The position numbers and the translations under genes are program-made. The notes beneath the pieces were generated by a model. The model searched no databases. It worked only from the letters and a program-made list of their open reading frames with translations, and was not told where the DNA came from. Shown here in pieces: positions 8,801-15,464 of a DNA stretch of 64,000 nt; position 1 is the first letter of the stretch, and the number at the start of each line of letters is the position of its first letter. The DNA lies in the NCBI GenBank assembly GCA_963775125.1, contig CAVZHQ010000007.1:434001-498000 (forward strand). The letters are read 5' to 3'. This DNA is from JAHECQ01 sp963775125 (GTDB lineage Bacteria > Actinomycetota > Acidimicrobiia > Acidimicrobiales > SZUA-35).

Positions 8801-9673
8801 GTGATCTCCCCTGCTGTCGCCAGACGAATTGCCCTGTGCGCGCTGTTCGGCGCGCTCACCTGCGGTTGCACAGGCTCTGAGGACGACGTCGGATCTTCGA
8901 CCGGGAATGCCGACTCCGTCGCGAGGTCGACGGCGGATTGCGACCCCGGGGATGTCGGCGAGGACGAAGGTGAGGTGACCGCCATCTACTCCGTGCTCGA
9001 CGGCGAGCTCGGCGCCCTGTGTTTCGGCGTGTCCGATCCGGTGGTCGAATCGTCATGGGCCTCGCTCGCCGCCGTCGCGAACAGTGAGGCGCTGGCCGAT
9101 GTCCTGCTCTTCGCCGGTTACGAGGCCTCGACCGACACCATGGCGTTCGCCGGACCGATCGACGACGACAACCAGCAGTTCGTCATCGCGGTCGACATCC
9201 TCAGCGCAGCAGACGATGCCGACGAGCTTCGACTGACCATGGTCCACGAACTGGCGCACGTCCTGACGCAGACCCCCGATCAACTGGACACCGACCTGCT
9301 GCCCGAGGAGTGTGAGACGCTGTGGAACGGTCTCGGCTGTTTCCGGCGTGACTCGTATGTGGCCGGGTGGGTCGACCGGTTCTGGACCGACGAGGACTTG
9401 GCCTCGCTGCCCGACGATGGTGCGATCGACGAGGCCGGTGGTGAGGACCGCTGCGTCATCGAACCGAACTTCGTCGGTTCCTACGCTGCCAGCCACCCCG
9501 AGGAGGACTTCGCCGAGACCTTCTCGGCTTGGGTGTTCTCCGTCGACGTCGGTGCCGAGATGACGGCGAAATTCGACTACTTTGCGACGTTCCCCGAGCT
9601 GGTGGTGATGCGTCAGGCGGCAATCGATGCCGGCCTCGTCGATCTACCGAGCAACTTCGACCGGTGCGGCTGA
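8801..9673 (+). CDS. secreted putative zinc metallopeptidase-like protein (HExxH)
   Basis: The start chosen is GTG 8801, with GGGG 5 nt upstream; upstream codons in this frame run into the divergent gene. The 290-aa product has an N-terminal export signal (RRIALCALFGALTCGC). The final cysteine could be a lipobox, though TCG-C is a poor match. A zinc-peptidase motif HELAH lies at residues 149-153, with acidic candidates for a third ligand in EEDFAETFSAW (residues 234-244). The acidic mature N-terminus is a spacer. Family not recognised; function as an active peptidase is inference from the motif. Confidence 0.72.
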   Translation: MISPAVARRIALCALFGALTCGCTGSEDDVGSSTGNADSVARSTADCDPGDVGEDEGEVTAIYSVLDGELGALCFGVSDPVVESSWASLAAVANSEALADVLLFAGYEASTDTMAFAGPIDDDNQQFVIAVDILSAADDADELRLTMVHELAHVLTQTPDQLDTDLLPEECETLWNGLGCFRRDSYVAGWVDRFWTDEDLASLPDDGAIDEAGGEDRCVIEPNFVGSYAASHPEEDFAETFSAWVFSVDVGAEMTAKFDYFATFPELVVMRQAAIDAGLVDLPSNFDRCG

Positions 9674-9730
9674 GCTGCTTTGCCCGGGAACAACTTCTTG
9701 ATCGTTCATCCGTGCGACCGATAGGAGTCG

Positions 9731-11065
9731 ATGGCCCGCAGACGTCTGTCGCTCCTCGTGCATCAGCTCGGTGCGCTGACCACGGTGATCGGCTTTGCCG
9801 TGCTTCACGGGCGGCTGTTGGCCCCCGTTCGTTACGACCTCTTCAGCGACTATCGGCTCCCGTGGACCCTGTTGTTCCTCGCGCTGTTGCTTGGCGCGTC
9901 CTATTCGATGGGACTGCCCGAACTGCAACGCTCACGCGTCGAGACGGTGGTCACCGCAACGGCGGCGACCATCGCTTCCATCGTGGGCGTCTCCATCGCA
10001 CAGGCGGTGCTCGGCACCCCGTTGTTGCCCCGTTCGTTGCTCGCGATGACGGCGGTCCTCCTGCCACTCTGGTCGCTGGTGGTCTGGAACCTCTCGGTCG
10101 ATCTCAACCTGCGATCAGCGAGCCGTGATCGGGTGTTCCTCGTGTGCTCCTCGGCCGAGGAAGTCGCCGCGCTCGAGGCCGAGTTGACGTCGGAGCCGGA
10201 ACGGCCGGCCATGGTCGTTGGCTCGTTCAACGCAGGGAATCACCGGCGAGAAGCGCTCCCTCAGGCGTTGCGCGCGGAGGTGGAGAAGGCGTCAGCGACC
10301 CTGCTGGTCCTCGACTCCGCGGCGCAGGCCGACCCGGTCCTGGTGCACGAGGCGGGTCGCCTGCACGGCGGCGGCATGCGAATCCGGACGTTGGCCCTGT
10401 TCTACGAGGAATGGCTCGGCAAGATCCCCGTGACCGAGCTCGAGAAGGTGGCGATGCTGTTCGACATCGGCGAGCTCCACCGCGACCGGTACTCCCGGCT
10501 GAAGCGGTTGGTCGATGTGTCCATTGCGGTGCCTGCTTCGATCGTCTTGGTGCCGGCTGCGGCTGCGCTGCTGGCGCTGAACCCGTTCGTCAACCCGGGT
10601 CCGCTCCTGTACAAACAGCCCCGTGTCGGCAAGCAAGGCGTGGTGTTCAACACGCTCAAGTTCCGCACCATGCGCAATGACGACTCGGTGCCGACGTCGT
10701 GGACCAGCCTGGAGGATCCTCGGGTGACGCCGCTCGGCCGGCTGCTGCGCCGGACCCATCTCGACGAGCTGCCCCAGCTGATCAACATCATTCGCGGTGA
10801 TCTGGCTCTCGTCGGCCCCCGGCCCGAGCAGCCTCACTACGTCGAGGAGCTGCAGACGAAGTTGCCGTTCTACGAGTCGCGCCTGTTGGTCCGCCCGGGC
10901 CTCACCGGCTGGGCCCAAGTGAAGTTCGGCTACGCGTCGAGCGAGAGCGATGCGCTCGAGAAGCTGCAGTACGACCTCTTCTACCTCCGTCGTCAGAATC
11001 TGGCGATGGATGTGCGGATCCTGGTTCGTACCGCTCGTCACCTGTGCCGCCGCGGCGGCCGCTGA
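9731..11065 (+). CDS. polyprenyl glycosylphosphotransferase (initiating sugar transferase)
   Basis: A 444-aa membrane enzyme of the bacterial sugar transferase family, loading the first sugar-1-phosphate onto undecaprenyl phosphate for exopolysaccharide or glycan assembly. N-terminal hydrophobic helices (about residues 10-125) precede a CoA-binding-like domain. The C-terminal catalytic domain begins with a membrane-re-entrant helix (RLVDVSIAVPASIVLVPAA) and contains TLKFRTMRND, HLDELPQLINIIRGDLALVG and RPGLTGWAQV. AGGAG lies 5 nt before the ATG. No glycosyltransferase cluster surrounds it. A second member of the family is at 54936. Confidence 0.9.
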   Translation: MARRRLSLLVHQLGALTTVIGFAVLHGRLLAPVRYDLFSDYRLPWTLLFLALLLGASYSMGLPELQRSRVETVVTATAATIASIVGVSIAQAVLGTPLLPRSLLAMTAVLLPLWSLVVWNLSVDLNLRSASRDRVFLVCSSAEEVAALEAELTSEPERPAMVVGSFNAGNHRREALPQALRAEVEKASATLLVLDSAAQADPVLVHEAGRLHGGGMRIRTLALFYEEWLGKIPVTELEKVAMLFDIGELHRDRYSRLKRLVDVSIAVPASIVLVPAAAALLALNPFVNPGPLLYKQPRVGKQGVVFNTLKFRTMRNDDSVPTSWTSLEDPRVTPLGRLLRRTHLDELPQLINIIRGDLALVGPRPEQPHYVEELQTKLPFYESRLLVRPGLTGWAQVKFGYASSESDALEKLQYDLFYLRRQNLAMDVRILVRTARHLCRRGGR

Positions 11066-11084
11066 CCGGCTGCCGAAGGAACGG

Positions 11085-11507
11085 TCAATCGAAGGGGGAC
11101 AGCACCTGCATGCCGAGCTCGGCCGCGGCCGGTATCTGCTGGCGCTCGAAGGTGAGGTAGGAGAGCGGCCGAGGTAGCCGGTCCGCTGCCGCCAGGTGGA
11201 CCGCGTCGACCAGGCTGAGCCCGAATTGGGCGCCGATCTCGGTGGCTCGAGTCAGGCAGCGGGCGTCGACGGGAACCTGCCAGAACGCATCCCAGTCCTC
11301 GCGCACCATCGACCAGAACCGGTCGCGCGTTCGGGTGCTGGTCGCCGCCTGCACCAGCGCCAGCTGCACCTCGGACCGGGCGAGCGCCGAGACCACCCAC
11401 GCATCCGAGCTCGCCATCGTGTCGATGACCAATGGCCGCTGAGGATCGGCCACATACCGCCGCAGCAAGGCCGAGGAGTCGAGGAACAGCGTGCCCCCGG
11501 CGTGCAT
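11085..11507 (-). CDS. vapC: PIN-domain toxin, VapC family
   Basis: A 140-aa PIN-domain ribonuclease. The acidic metal-binding residues are visible: D10 in LFLDSSALL, E46 in ARSEVQLAL and D101 in LVDAVHLAAADRL, with E121 a possible fourth. VapC toxins cleave tRNA or rRNA when freed from their antitoxin. The ATG follows the antitoxin stop by 2 nt, the usual order of antitoxin then toxin. Convergent with the sugar transferase gene (19-bp gap). Confidence 0.85.
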   Translation of the reverse strand: MHAGGTLFLDSSALLRRYVADPQRPLVIDTMASSDAWVVSALARSEVQLALVQAATSTRTRDRFWSMVREDWDAFWQVPVDARCLTRATEIGAQFGLSLVDAVHLAAADRLPRPLSYLTFERQQIPAAAELGMQVLSPFD

Positions 11508-11509
11508 GG

Positions 11510-11803
11510 TCAGCGCCCCCGAACATGGTCGAGTAGGCGTTCGGTCCGGACGTCGGCGGGGATCGGTTGGGGCCTCGGTGCAGCCGGTTGATCGTGACGG
11601 CGCGGTGGTTCGACGAGTCCGGCGCCGGCCAGATCCCAGAGCGTGACGTCCTGGTTCGATGTCGGGGTGATGGGTCCCAGCTGGGCAACCGGCCGCCCGT
11701 CCACGGTGACCAGCACTCGCTCGCCATTCTGGGCTCGGCGCAGCACCGCGGCGACCTGGTTGCGAAGTTCACGCACACCGACGGTCTGACTGAGGGGTGT
11801 CAT
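11510..11803 (-). CDS. Phd/YefM-family antitoxin
   Basis: A 97-aa antitoxin partner of the PIN toxin. The N-terminal DNA-binding Phd/YefM fold is seen in TVGVRELRNQVAAVLRRAQ followed by VLVTVDGRPVAQLG; the C-terminal third is Pro/Arg-rich and probably disordered until it wraps the toxin. ATG 11803 is preferred over GTG 11821 because it begins the family-like MTPLSQTVGVRELRN; a GGTGGGG stretch precedes it at short spacing. Likely represses its own operon via the palindromic site just upstream. Confidence 0.82.
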   Translation of the reverse strand: MTPLSQTVGVRELRNQVAAVLRRAQNGERVLVTVDGRPVAQLGPITPTSNQDVTLWDLAGAGLVEPPRRHDQPAAPRPQPIPADVRTERLLDHVRGR

Positions 11804-11817
11804 CGCCCCACCGTAGC

Positions 11818-11829
11818 ACACGTGTACAC
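11818..11829. promoter_or_regulatory. candidate autoregulatory operator of the toxin-antitoxin operon
   Basis: Two overlapping 8-bp palindromes, ACACGTGT and GTGTACAC, form ACACGTGTACAC 15-26 bp upstream of the antitoxin ATG. Phd/YefM antitoxins bind short palindromes at this position, so this is a plausible operator. Inference from position and symmetry only. Confidence 0.35.
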
Positions 11830-11873
11830 ATTGTCGCTTGTCGATTGCCTGAGCGAGTGCCTACAGTGCGGCC

Positions 11874-12977
11874 ATGAACTTTGCCTTCACCGAGGAACAA
11901 GAACAGCTCCGGAGCTTCGTCCGCTCGTTCATGGAGGACAAGTCCTCCGAAGCGACGGTCCGTGAACTCATGGACACCGACGCCGGCTACGACAAGGCCG
12001 TCTGGAAGCAGATGGCCGAACAGATGGGCCTCCAGAGCCTGATCATCCCTGAGGAGTACGGCGGCCAGGGCTTCACCTTCGTCGAACTCGGCGTGGTGCT
12101 CGAGGAAATGGGCCGCGCCCTGCTCTGCGCTCCCTTCTTCTCCGGCCAGCTCGCGGCGCTTGCGTTGCTGCACTCCGGTGACGATGCAGCCAAGACCGAG
12201 TATCTGCCCGGCATCGCCTCGGGCGAGACCATTGCGTCCCTCGCCTACACCGAGGAAAACGGCAAGTGGGACGAATCCGCCGTTACCGCCACCGCCGATG
12301 CTTCGGGCAAGATCACCGGTACCAAGAGCTTCGTGATCGACGGCCACACTGCCGACCTCCTCATCGTCGCGGCTCGCAGCGCAGCGGGCGTCAGCCTGTA
12401 CGCCGTCGACGCCAACGGTGCCGGCGTCACCCGCACCGCGCTGTCCACCATGGACCAGACCCGCAAGCAGGCCAAGGTCGTCCTCGACGGCGCCGAGGGC
12501 AAGCTCATCGGCACCGACGGAGGAGGCTGGGCCACGCTCAGCACCGTTCTCGACCTCGCCGCGGTCGGACTGGCCGCCGAGCAGGTCGGTGGCGCGCAGT
12601 TCGTGCTCGAAATGGCGGTCCAGTACGCGAAGGATCGCGTCCAGTTCGGTCGGCCCATCGGCTCGTTCCAGGCCATCAAGCACAAGTGCGCCGACATGCT
12701 CCTCGAGGTCGAATCGGCCAAGTCGGCTGCTTACTACGGACTGTGGTGCGCGGCCGAGATGAACGACGAGCTGGCGGCCACGGCCTCCCTCGCCAAGGCC
12801 TACTGCTCCGAGGCCTACTTCCACGCCGCCGCCGAGAACATCCAGATCCACGGTGGCATCGGGTTCACCTGGGAACACCCGGCGCACCTGTACTTCAAGC
12901 GGGCCAAGAGCTCCGAGCTCATGTTCGGTGATCCGTCGTATCACCGTGAGCTGCTCGCGCAGCGCATCGGCCTCTGA
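11874..12977 (+). CDS. acyl-CoA dehydrogenase
   Basis: A 367-aa FAD-dependent acyl-CoA dehydrogenase, shorter at the N-terminus than the protein at 6326. It starts with the family-typical MNFAFTEEQEQLRSFVRSFM, and the C-terminal ENIQIHGGIGFTWEHPAHLY fits the actinobacterial FadE group that often works as heteromers in steroid side-chain or branched acyl oxidation. AVQYAKDRVQFGRPIGSFQ is the conserved helix before the active site. Substrate unknown; no obvious partner dehydrogenase is adjacent. Confidence 0.9.
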   Translation: MNFAFTEEQEQLRSFVRSFMEDKSSEATVRELMDTDAGYDKAVWKQMAEQMGLQSLIIPEEYGGQGFTFVELGVVLEEMGRALLCAPFFSGQLAALALLHSGDDAAKTEYLPGIASGETIASLAYTEENGKWDESAVTATADASGKITGTKSFVIDGHTADLLIVAARSAAGVSLYAVDANGAGVTRTALSTMDQTRKQAKVVLDGAEGKLIGTDGGGWATLSTVLDLAAVGLAAEQVGGAQFVLEMAVQYAKDRVQFGRPIGSFQAIKHKCADMLLEVESAKSAAYYGLWCAAEMNDELAATASLAKAYCSEAYFHAAAENIQIHGGIGFTWEHPAHLYFKRAKSSELMFGDPSYHRELLAQRIGL

Positions 12978-13012
12978 TTGCGTTCCTGATCCTTGCCGTC
13001 GCCGCCCTTGCG

Positions 13013-13540
13013 GTGGTGGTGGTGGGGCTGCTCGTGGTCGGTTGGGCCGTGTCCAAGACCAACGAGCAGCCCGATCAGATCGTGGTCGACGCCCACGAGG
13101 CCATCGACTTCTGCGCCGAGGCGCTTCCGGTCGAGGTCAGCTCGGTGCTCAGTTACGAGGACCTCCGGCGACTGCTGCGCCTGCACCTCGAGTGGATCCA
13201 GGCCTTTCACTGGGCGCCCGAAGGCGTGACTGGTGTCGATGGTCCGACGGTTTTCGAGGAGTTCGACGCCGTCGACTACATCCTCGAGCGGGCCGACGTC
13301 AACGGTTTCCGGGTCGACCGCAGGCACGTCGCCGCCGTTGTCGACGTCCATTCGTCCTACCTGCAGGTGATGGGGGCCATCCACATCGGCAACCCCGAGG
13401 ACACGCTGGCCGACCTTCCCGAACTCCCGCTCCTCGACCGACCCGAGATCGGCGGAGCCGCCGATAAATCACTTTCCTCGGGCGAAGGTGATGTGGCAGA
13501 CTTTCCAGACCAAGAGGAAGGAGGTGGTCCAACTGCATAG
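13013..13540 (+). CDS. single-pass membrane protein of unknown function
   Basis: At least 175 aa: one N-terminal hydrophobic helix, then a soluble alpha-rich domain with LSYEDLRRLLRLHLEWIQAF and an acidic tail. From GTG 13013 the helix is short (VVVGLLVVGWAV). The same frame continues upstream through IAFLILAVAALAVV to a CTG at 12974 that overlaps the stop of the acyl-CoA dehydrogenase, so the true start is probably a non-ATG codon there, giving a complete 25-residue helix. Likely cotranscribed with the dehydrogenase. Family not recognised. Confidence 0.65.
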   Translation: MVVVGLLVVGWAVSKTNEQPDQIVVDAHEAIDFCAEALPVEVSSVLSYEDLRRLLRLHLEWIQAFHWAPEGVTGVDGPTVFEEFDAVDYILERADVNGFRVDRRHVAAVVDVHSSYLQVMGAIHIGNPEDTLADLPELPLLDRPEIGGAADKSLSSGEGDVADFPDQEEGGGPTA

Positions 13541-13565
13541 CAAACGATTTGGGACCTTGGAGGTG

Positions 13566-13585
13566 GCTGGCCGCTAGCGGACAGC
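13566..13585. repeat. 20-bp imperfect palindrome
   Basis: GCTGGCCGCT/AGCGGACAGC is a 10+10 palindrome with one mismatch in the 260-bp gap between the membrane protein and the small gene at 13801. Function unknown; it could be an operator or part of a structured leader. Confidence 0.4.
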
Positions 13586-13703
13586 TGGACCGGTGGTGAA
13601 TTCCAGCCGGTCACCCCTGGATCGGCGTGGCGAACGAGTCCCGCTCGCCGCATCGAGCGTCGATCCGGGTCCCCAGCATCAAGAAGTCAAGACGCAATAC
13701 GTT

Positions 13704-13746
13704 CTGCAGTACTGGGACCGTCCAAAGGACGGTCCCCGTACTGCAG
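13704..13746 (+). terminator. strong hairpin, likely transcription terminator
   Basis: A 20-bp stem with one mismatch closes on a 3-nt AAA loop: left arm 13704-13723 (CTGCAGTACTGGGACCGTCC), right arm 13727-13746. The sequence that follows is moderately T-rich (TTCGGGTTTTGGG) rather than a clean T-run. It probably ends the dehydrogenase/membrane-protein transcript, but the perfection of the stem would also fit a mobile palindromic element. Confidence 0.5.
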
Positions 13747-13800
13747 TTCGGGTTTTGGGTCGCTGGTTTTGGTTCGCAGATCCTCGGTACAGTTGGTCGG

Positions 13801-14004
13801 GTGAAGCGCCCAACGAAGTTCGCCCACTTCCGGTACGTCGGCGACAAGCGGAACCTGGTCGTCTACGACATCGACCAGCTGCAGGACGAGCCCCTCATCT
13901 CCGAGCTCATGGCGGCCGGCACCTATCTCTGCTTCGGTCCCGACACCCTCGCCGAGGCCCGCAATCGGGGCTTCACGCCGTACAAGGGCAACGGCGCTGG
14001 CTGA
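13801..14004 (+). CDS. small protein of unknown function
   Basis: A 67-aa ORF from GTG 13801, beginning VKRPTKFAHFRYVGDKRN and containing LVVYDIDQLQDEPLISELM. No signal peptide or membrane helix. It ends by overlapping the predicted CTG start of the alpha/beta hydrolase by 8 nt, which suggests coupling. Family not recognised; the frame is open further upstream, through the hairpin, but the GTG gives the first plausible start after it. Confidence 0.5.
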   Translation: MKRPTKFAHFRYVGDKRNLVVYDIDQLQDEPLISELMAAGTYLCFGPDTLAEARNRGFTPYKGNGAG

Positions 14005-14761
14005 GGAACTCCGCATCCCGTCCACCGACGGGGCCGAGCTGCAAGGCTTCCTCGCCCGCCCGCCGGCCAGCCACGTTCCACTGCCGGGGGTGCTGCTTCT
14101 CCACGGATTCCCCTCGGGGGCGGTGTGGGCCGAACACATCGGATCCGACCTCCCCGAGCTGGCGACCCGCATTGCCGACGAGATGGGCTTCGCGGCCCTG
14201 GCCATCAGGTTCCGGGGTTGCGGAAGCTCGACCGGCGATTTCAGCCTCGGCGGGTGGATTGCCGACGTGAGCGCGGCCATCAAGCATTTTCGCGCCGTGG
14301 TGCCGCTGACCGGGCTGTGGATCTGTGGCTTCGGCACCGGCGGAACGGTTGGCCTGGTCGCGGCCGCCGACGATCTCGATGTCAGCGGCGTCGCCATGGC
14401 GGGCTCACCTGCGGATTTCGACGACTGGGCCGAGAACGACGCCCGGTTGTTGGCGCACGCGCACCAGGTCGGGGCCATCAAGACCGCGGCCTACCCGACC
14501 GATCTGGCCCAGTGGTCGCGTGAGTTCCGCTCCATCCGGGCAGTCACCGCGGCCGAGAAGCTGGCGCCCCGCGCCTTCTTCTTGCTCCACGGCGCCGACG
14601 ACGACGTCGTTCCCCAAATCGATGCCCGGCTGTTGGCCGATGCCCATGGTGCAGGCGAGCTTCGCCTCCTTCCCGGAGCCGGCCACCAGCTTCGCCACGA
14701 CCCTCGAGCCGTGGCCATCCTCCTCGGCTGGCTCGGCCGCTCGAGCGCCGAAGTCCTGTAG
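13997..14761 (+). CDS. alpha/beta-hydrolase-fold protein lacking the nucleophile serine
   Basis: 254 aa from a CTG at 13997 that opens AEELRIPSTDGAELQGFLARP, a normal first strand of this fold; the next usable start, GTG 14090, would remove two strands. The oxyanion segment is LLLHGFPSG. The nucleophile elbow reads GFGTG (residues 111-115), so the catalytic Ser of GxSxG is Gly113. The acid (HGADDDVVP) and histidine (GAGHQLRHD) are kept. Most like the S33/dienelactone-hydrolase-type chain ending. It may be a non-catalytic homologue. The stop lies inside the first unit of a tandem repeat. Confidence 0.72.
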   Translation: MAEELRIPSTDGAELQGFLARPPASHVPLPGVLLLHGFPSGAVWAEHIGSDLPELATRIADEMGFAALAIRFRGCGSSTGDFSLGGWIADVSAAIKHFRAVVPLTGLWICGFGTGGTVGLVAAADDLDVSGVAMAGSPADFDDWAENDARLLAHAHQVGAIKTAAYPTDLAQWSREFRSIRAVTAAEKLAPRAFFLLHGADDDVVPQIDARLLADAHGAGELRLLPGAGHQLRHDPRAVAILLGWLGRSSAEVL

Positions 14762-14831
14762 CTGCCCAGTCCTGTAGCTGCCCAGTCCTGTAGCTGCCCA
14801 GTCCTGTAGCTGCCCAGTCCTGTAGCTGCCC
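14752..14831. repeat. tandem repeat, 5 x 16 bp
   Basis: Five identical copies of AGTCCTGTAGCTGCCC run head to tail with no spacers, starting in the last codons of the hydrolase gene, so each unit contains a potential TAG stop. Shorter AGTC-rich repeats (CAGTCGGTCAGTCGG) follow up to the convergent HhH-GPD gene. It is a minisatellite-like tract, not CRISPR. Confidence 0.95.
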
Positions 14832-14857
14832 AGTCAGTTCGTCGGCGAGTCAGTCGG

Positions 14858-15439
14858 TCAGTCGGTCTTGGATCGGCCCAGGGCCTTCTGTTCCTTGCGA
14901 TAGGCCCGGAGGCGGGCGAGGTCGGCCGGCGACCCGATGTCAGCGACCGACCGGGGAAGGTGGTCGGCGAAGACGCCGCTGGCCCGCTCCCATGCCGAGA
15001 GGTCGTACCCGAACCGCTTGACCAGGACGGCGATGGTGATCTGGGCCTTCTCGGGTCCGAATCCCGGGAGCTGGAGCAGGCGGTCGAGGACGACGCGGGC
15101 GTCGCCGGTGTCGTTCCAGATGCGGCCGGCGTCGCCGTCGTAGTGTTCGGTCAGGTAGGTGCAGAGGTCGTGGACGCGTCGGGCCATGACCGCGGGATAG
15201 CGGTGCACCGCCGGCTTCTCGACGGCCAAGGCGACCAGAACGTCAGGCTCGAGTGCGCTGAGCGCACGGGCGTCGAACCCATGTCCGAGGGCCGCAAGTC
15301 GGCCGGCCAGCCGTGCCGGTCCGGCGAATGCCCATTCGATGGGCACCTGCTGGTCGAGGAGCATCGCAACCAGCAGGGCCAGGGGATCACGGTTGACGAG
15401 ATCCTCCGGCCCCGGCGGGTCGGTGAAGAGGATGGGCAC
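14858..15439 (-). CDS. HhH-GPD-type base excision DNA repair protein
   Basis: A 193-aa DNA glycosylase-like protein of the HhH-GPD superfamily (the small actinobacterial group). The helix-hairpin-helix is LLQLPGFGPEKAQITIAVLV (about residues 121-140). There is no C-terminal cysteine cluster, so it is not an EndoIII/MutY-type Fe-S enzyme. It may act on alkylated or deaminated bases; the exact lesion is unknown. It follows aceE by 25 nt on the same strand. Confidence 0.82.
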   Translation of the reverse strand: MPILFTDPPGPEDLVNRDPLALLVAMLLDQQVPIEWAFAGPARLAGRLAALGHGFDARALSALEPDVLVALAVEKPAVHRYPAVMARRVHDLCTYLTEHYDGDAGRIWNDTGDARVVLDRLLQLPGFGPEKAQITIAVLVKRFGYDLSAWERASGVFADHLPRSVADIGSPADLARLRAYRKEQKALGRSKTD

Positions 15440-15464
15440 AGCTTGGTGACTGGTGGACGGGACG

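Noticed and set aside
14752..14831. Possible CRISPR array
   Set aside because: Repeats are contiguous with no spacers and no cas genes are nearby.
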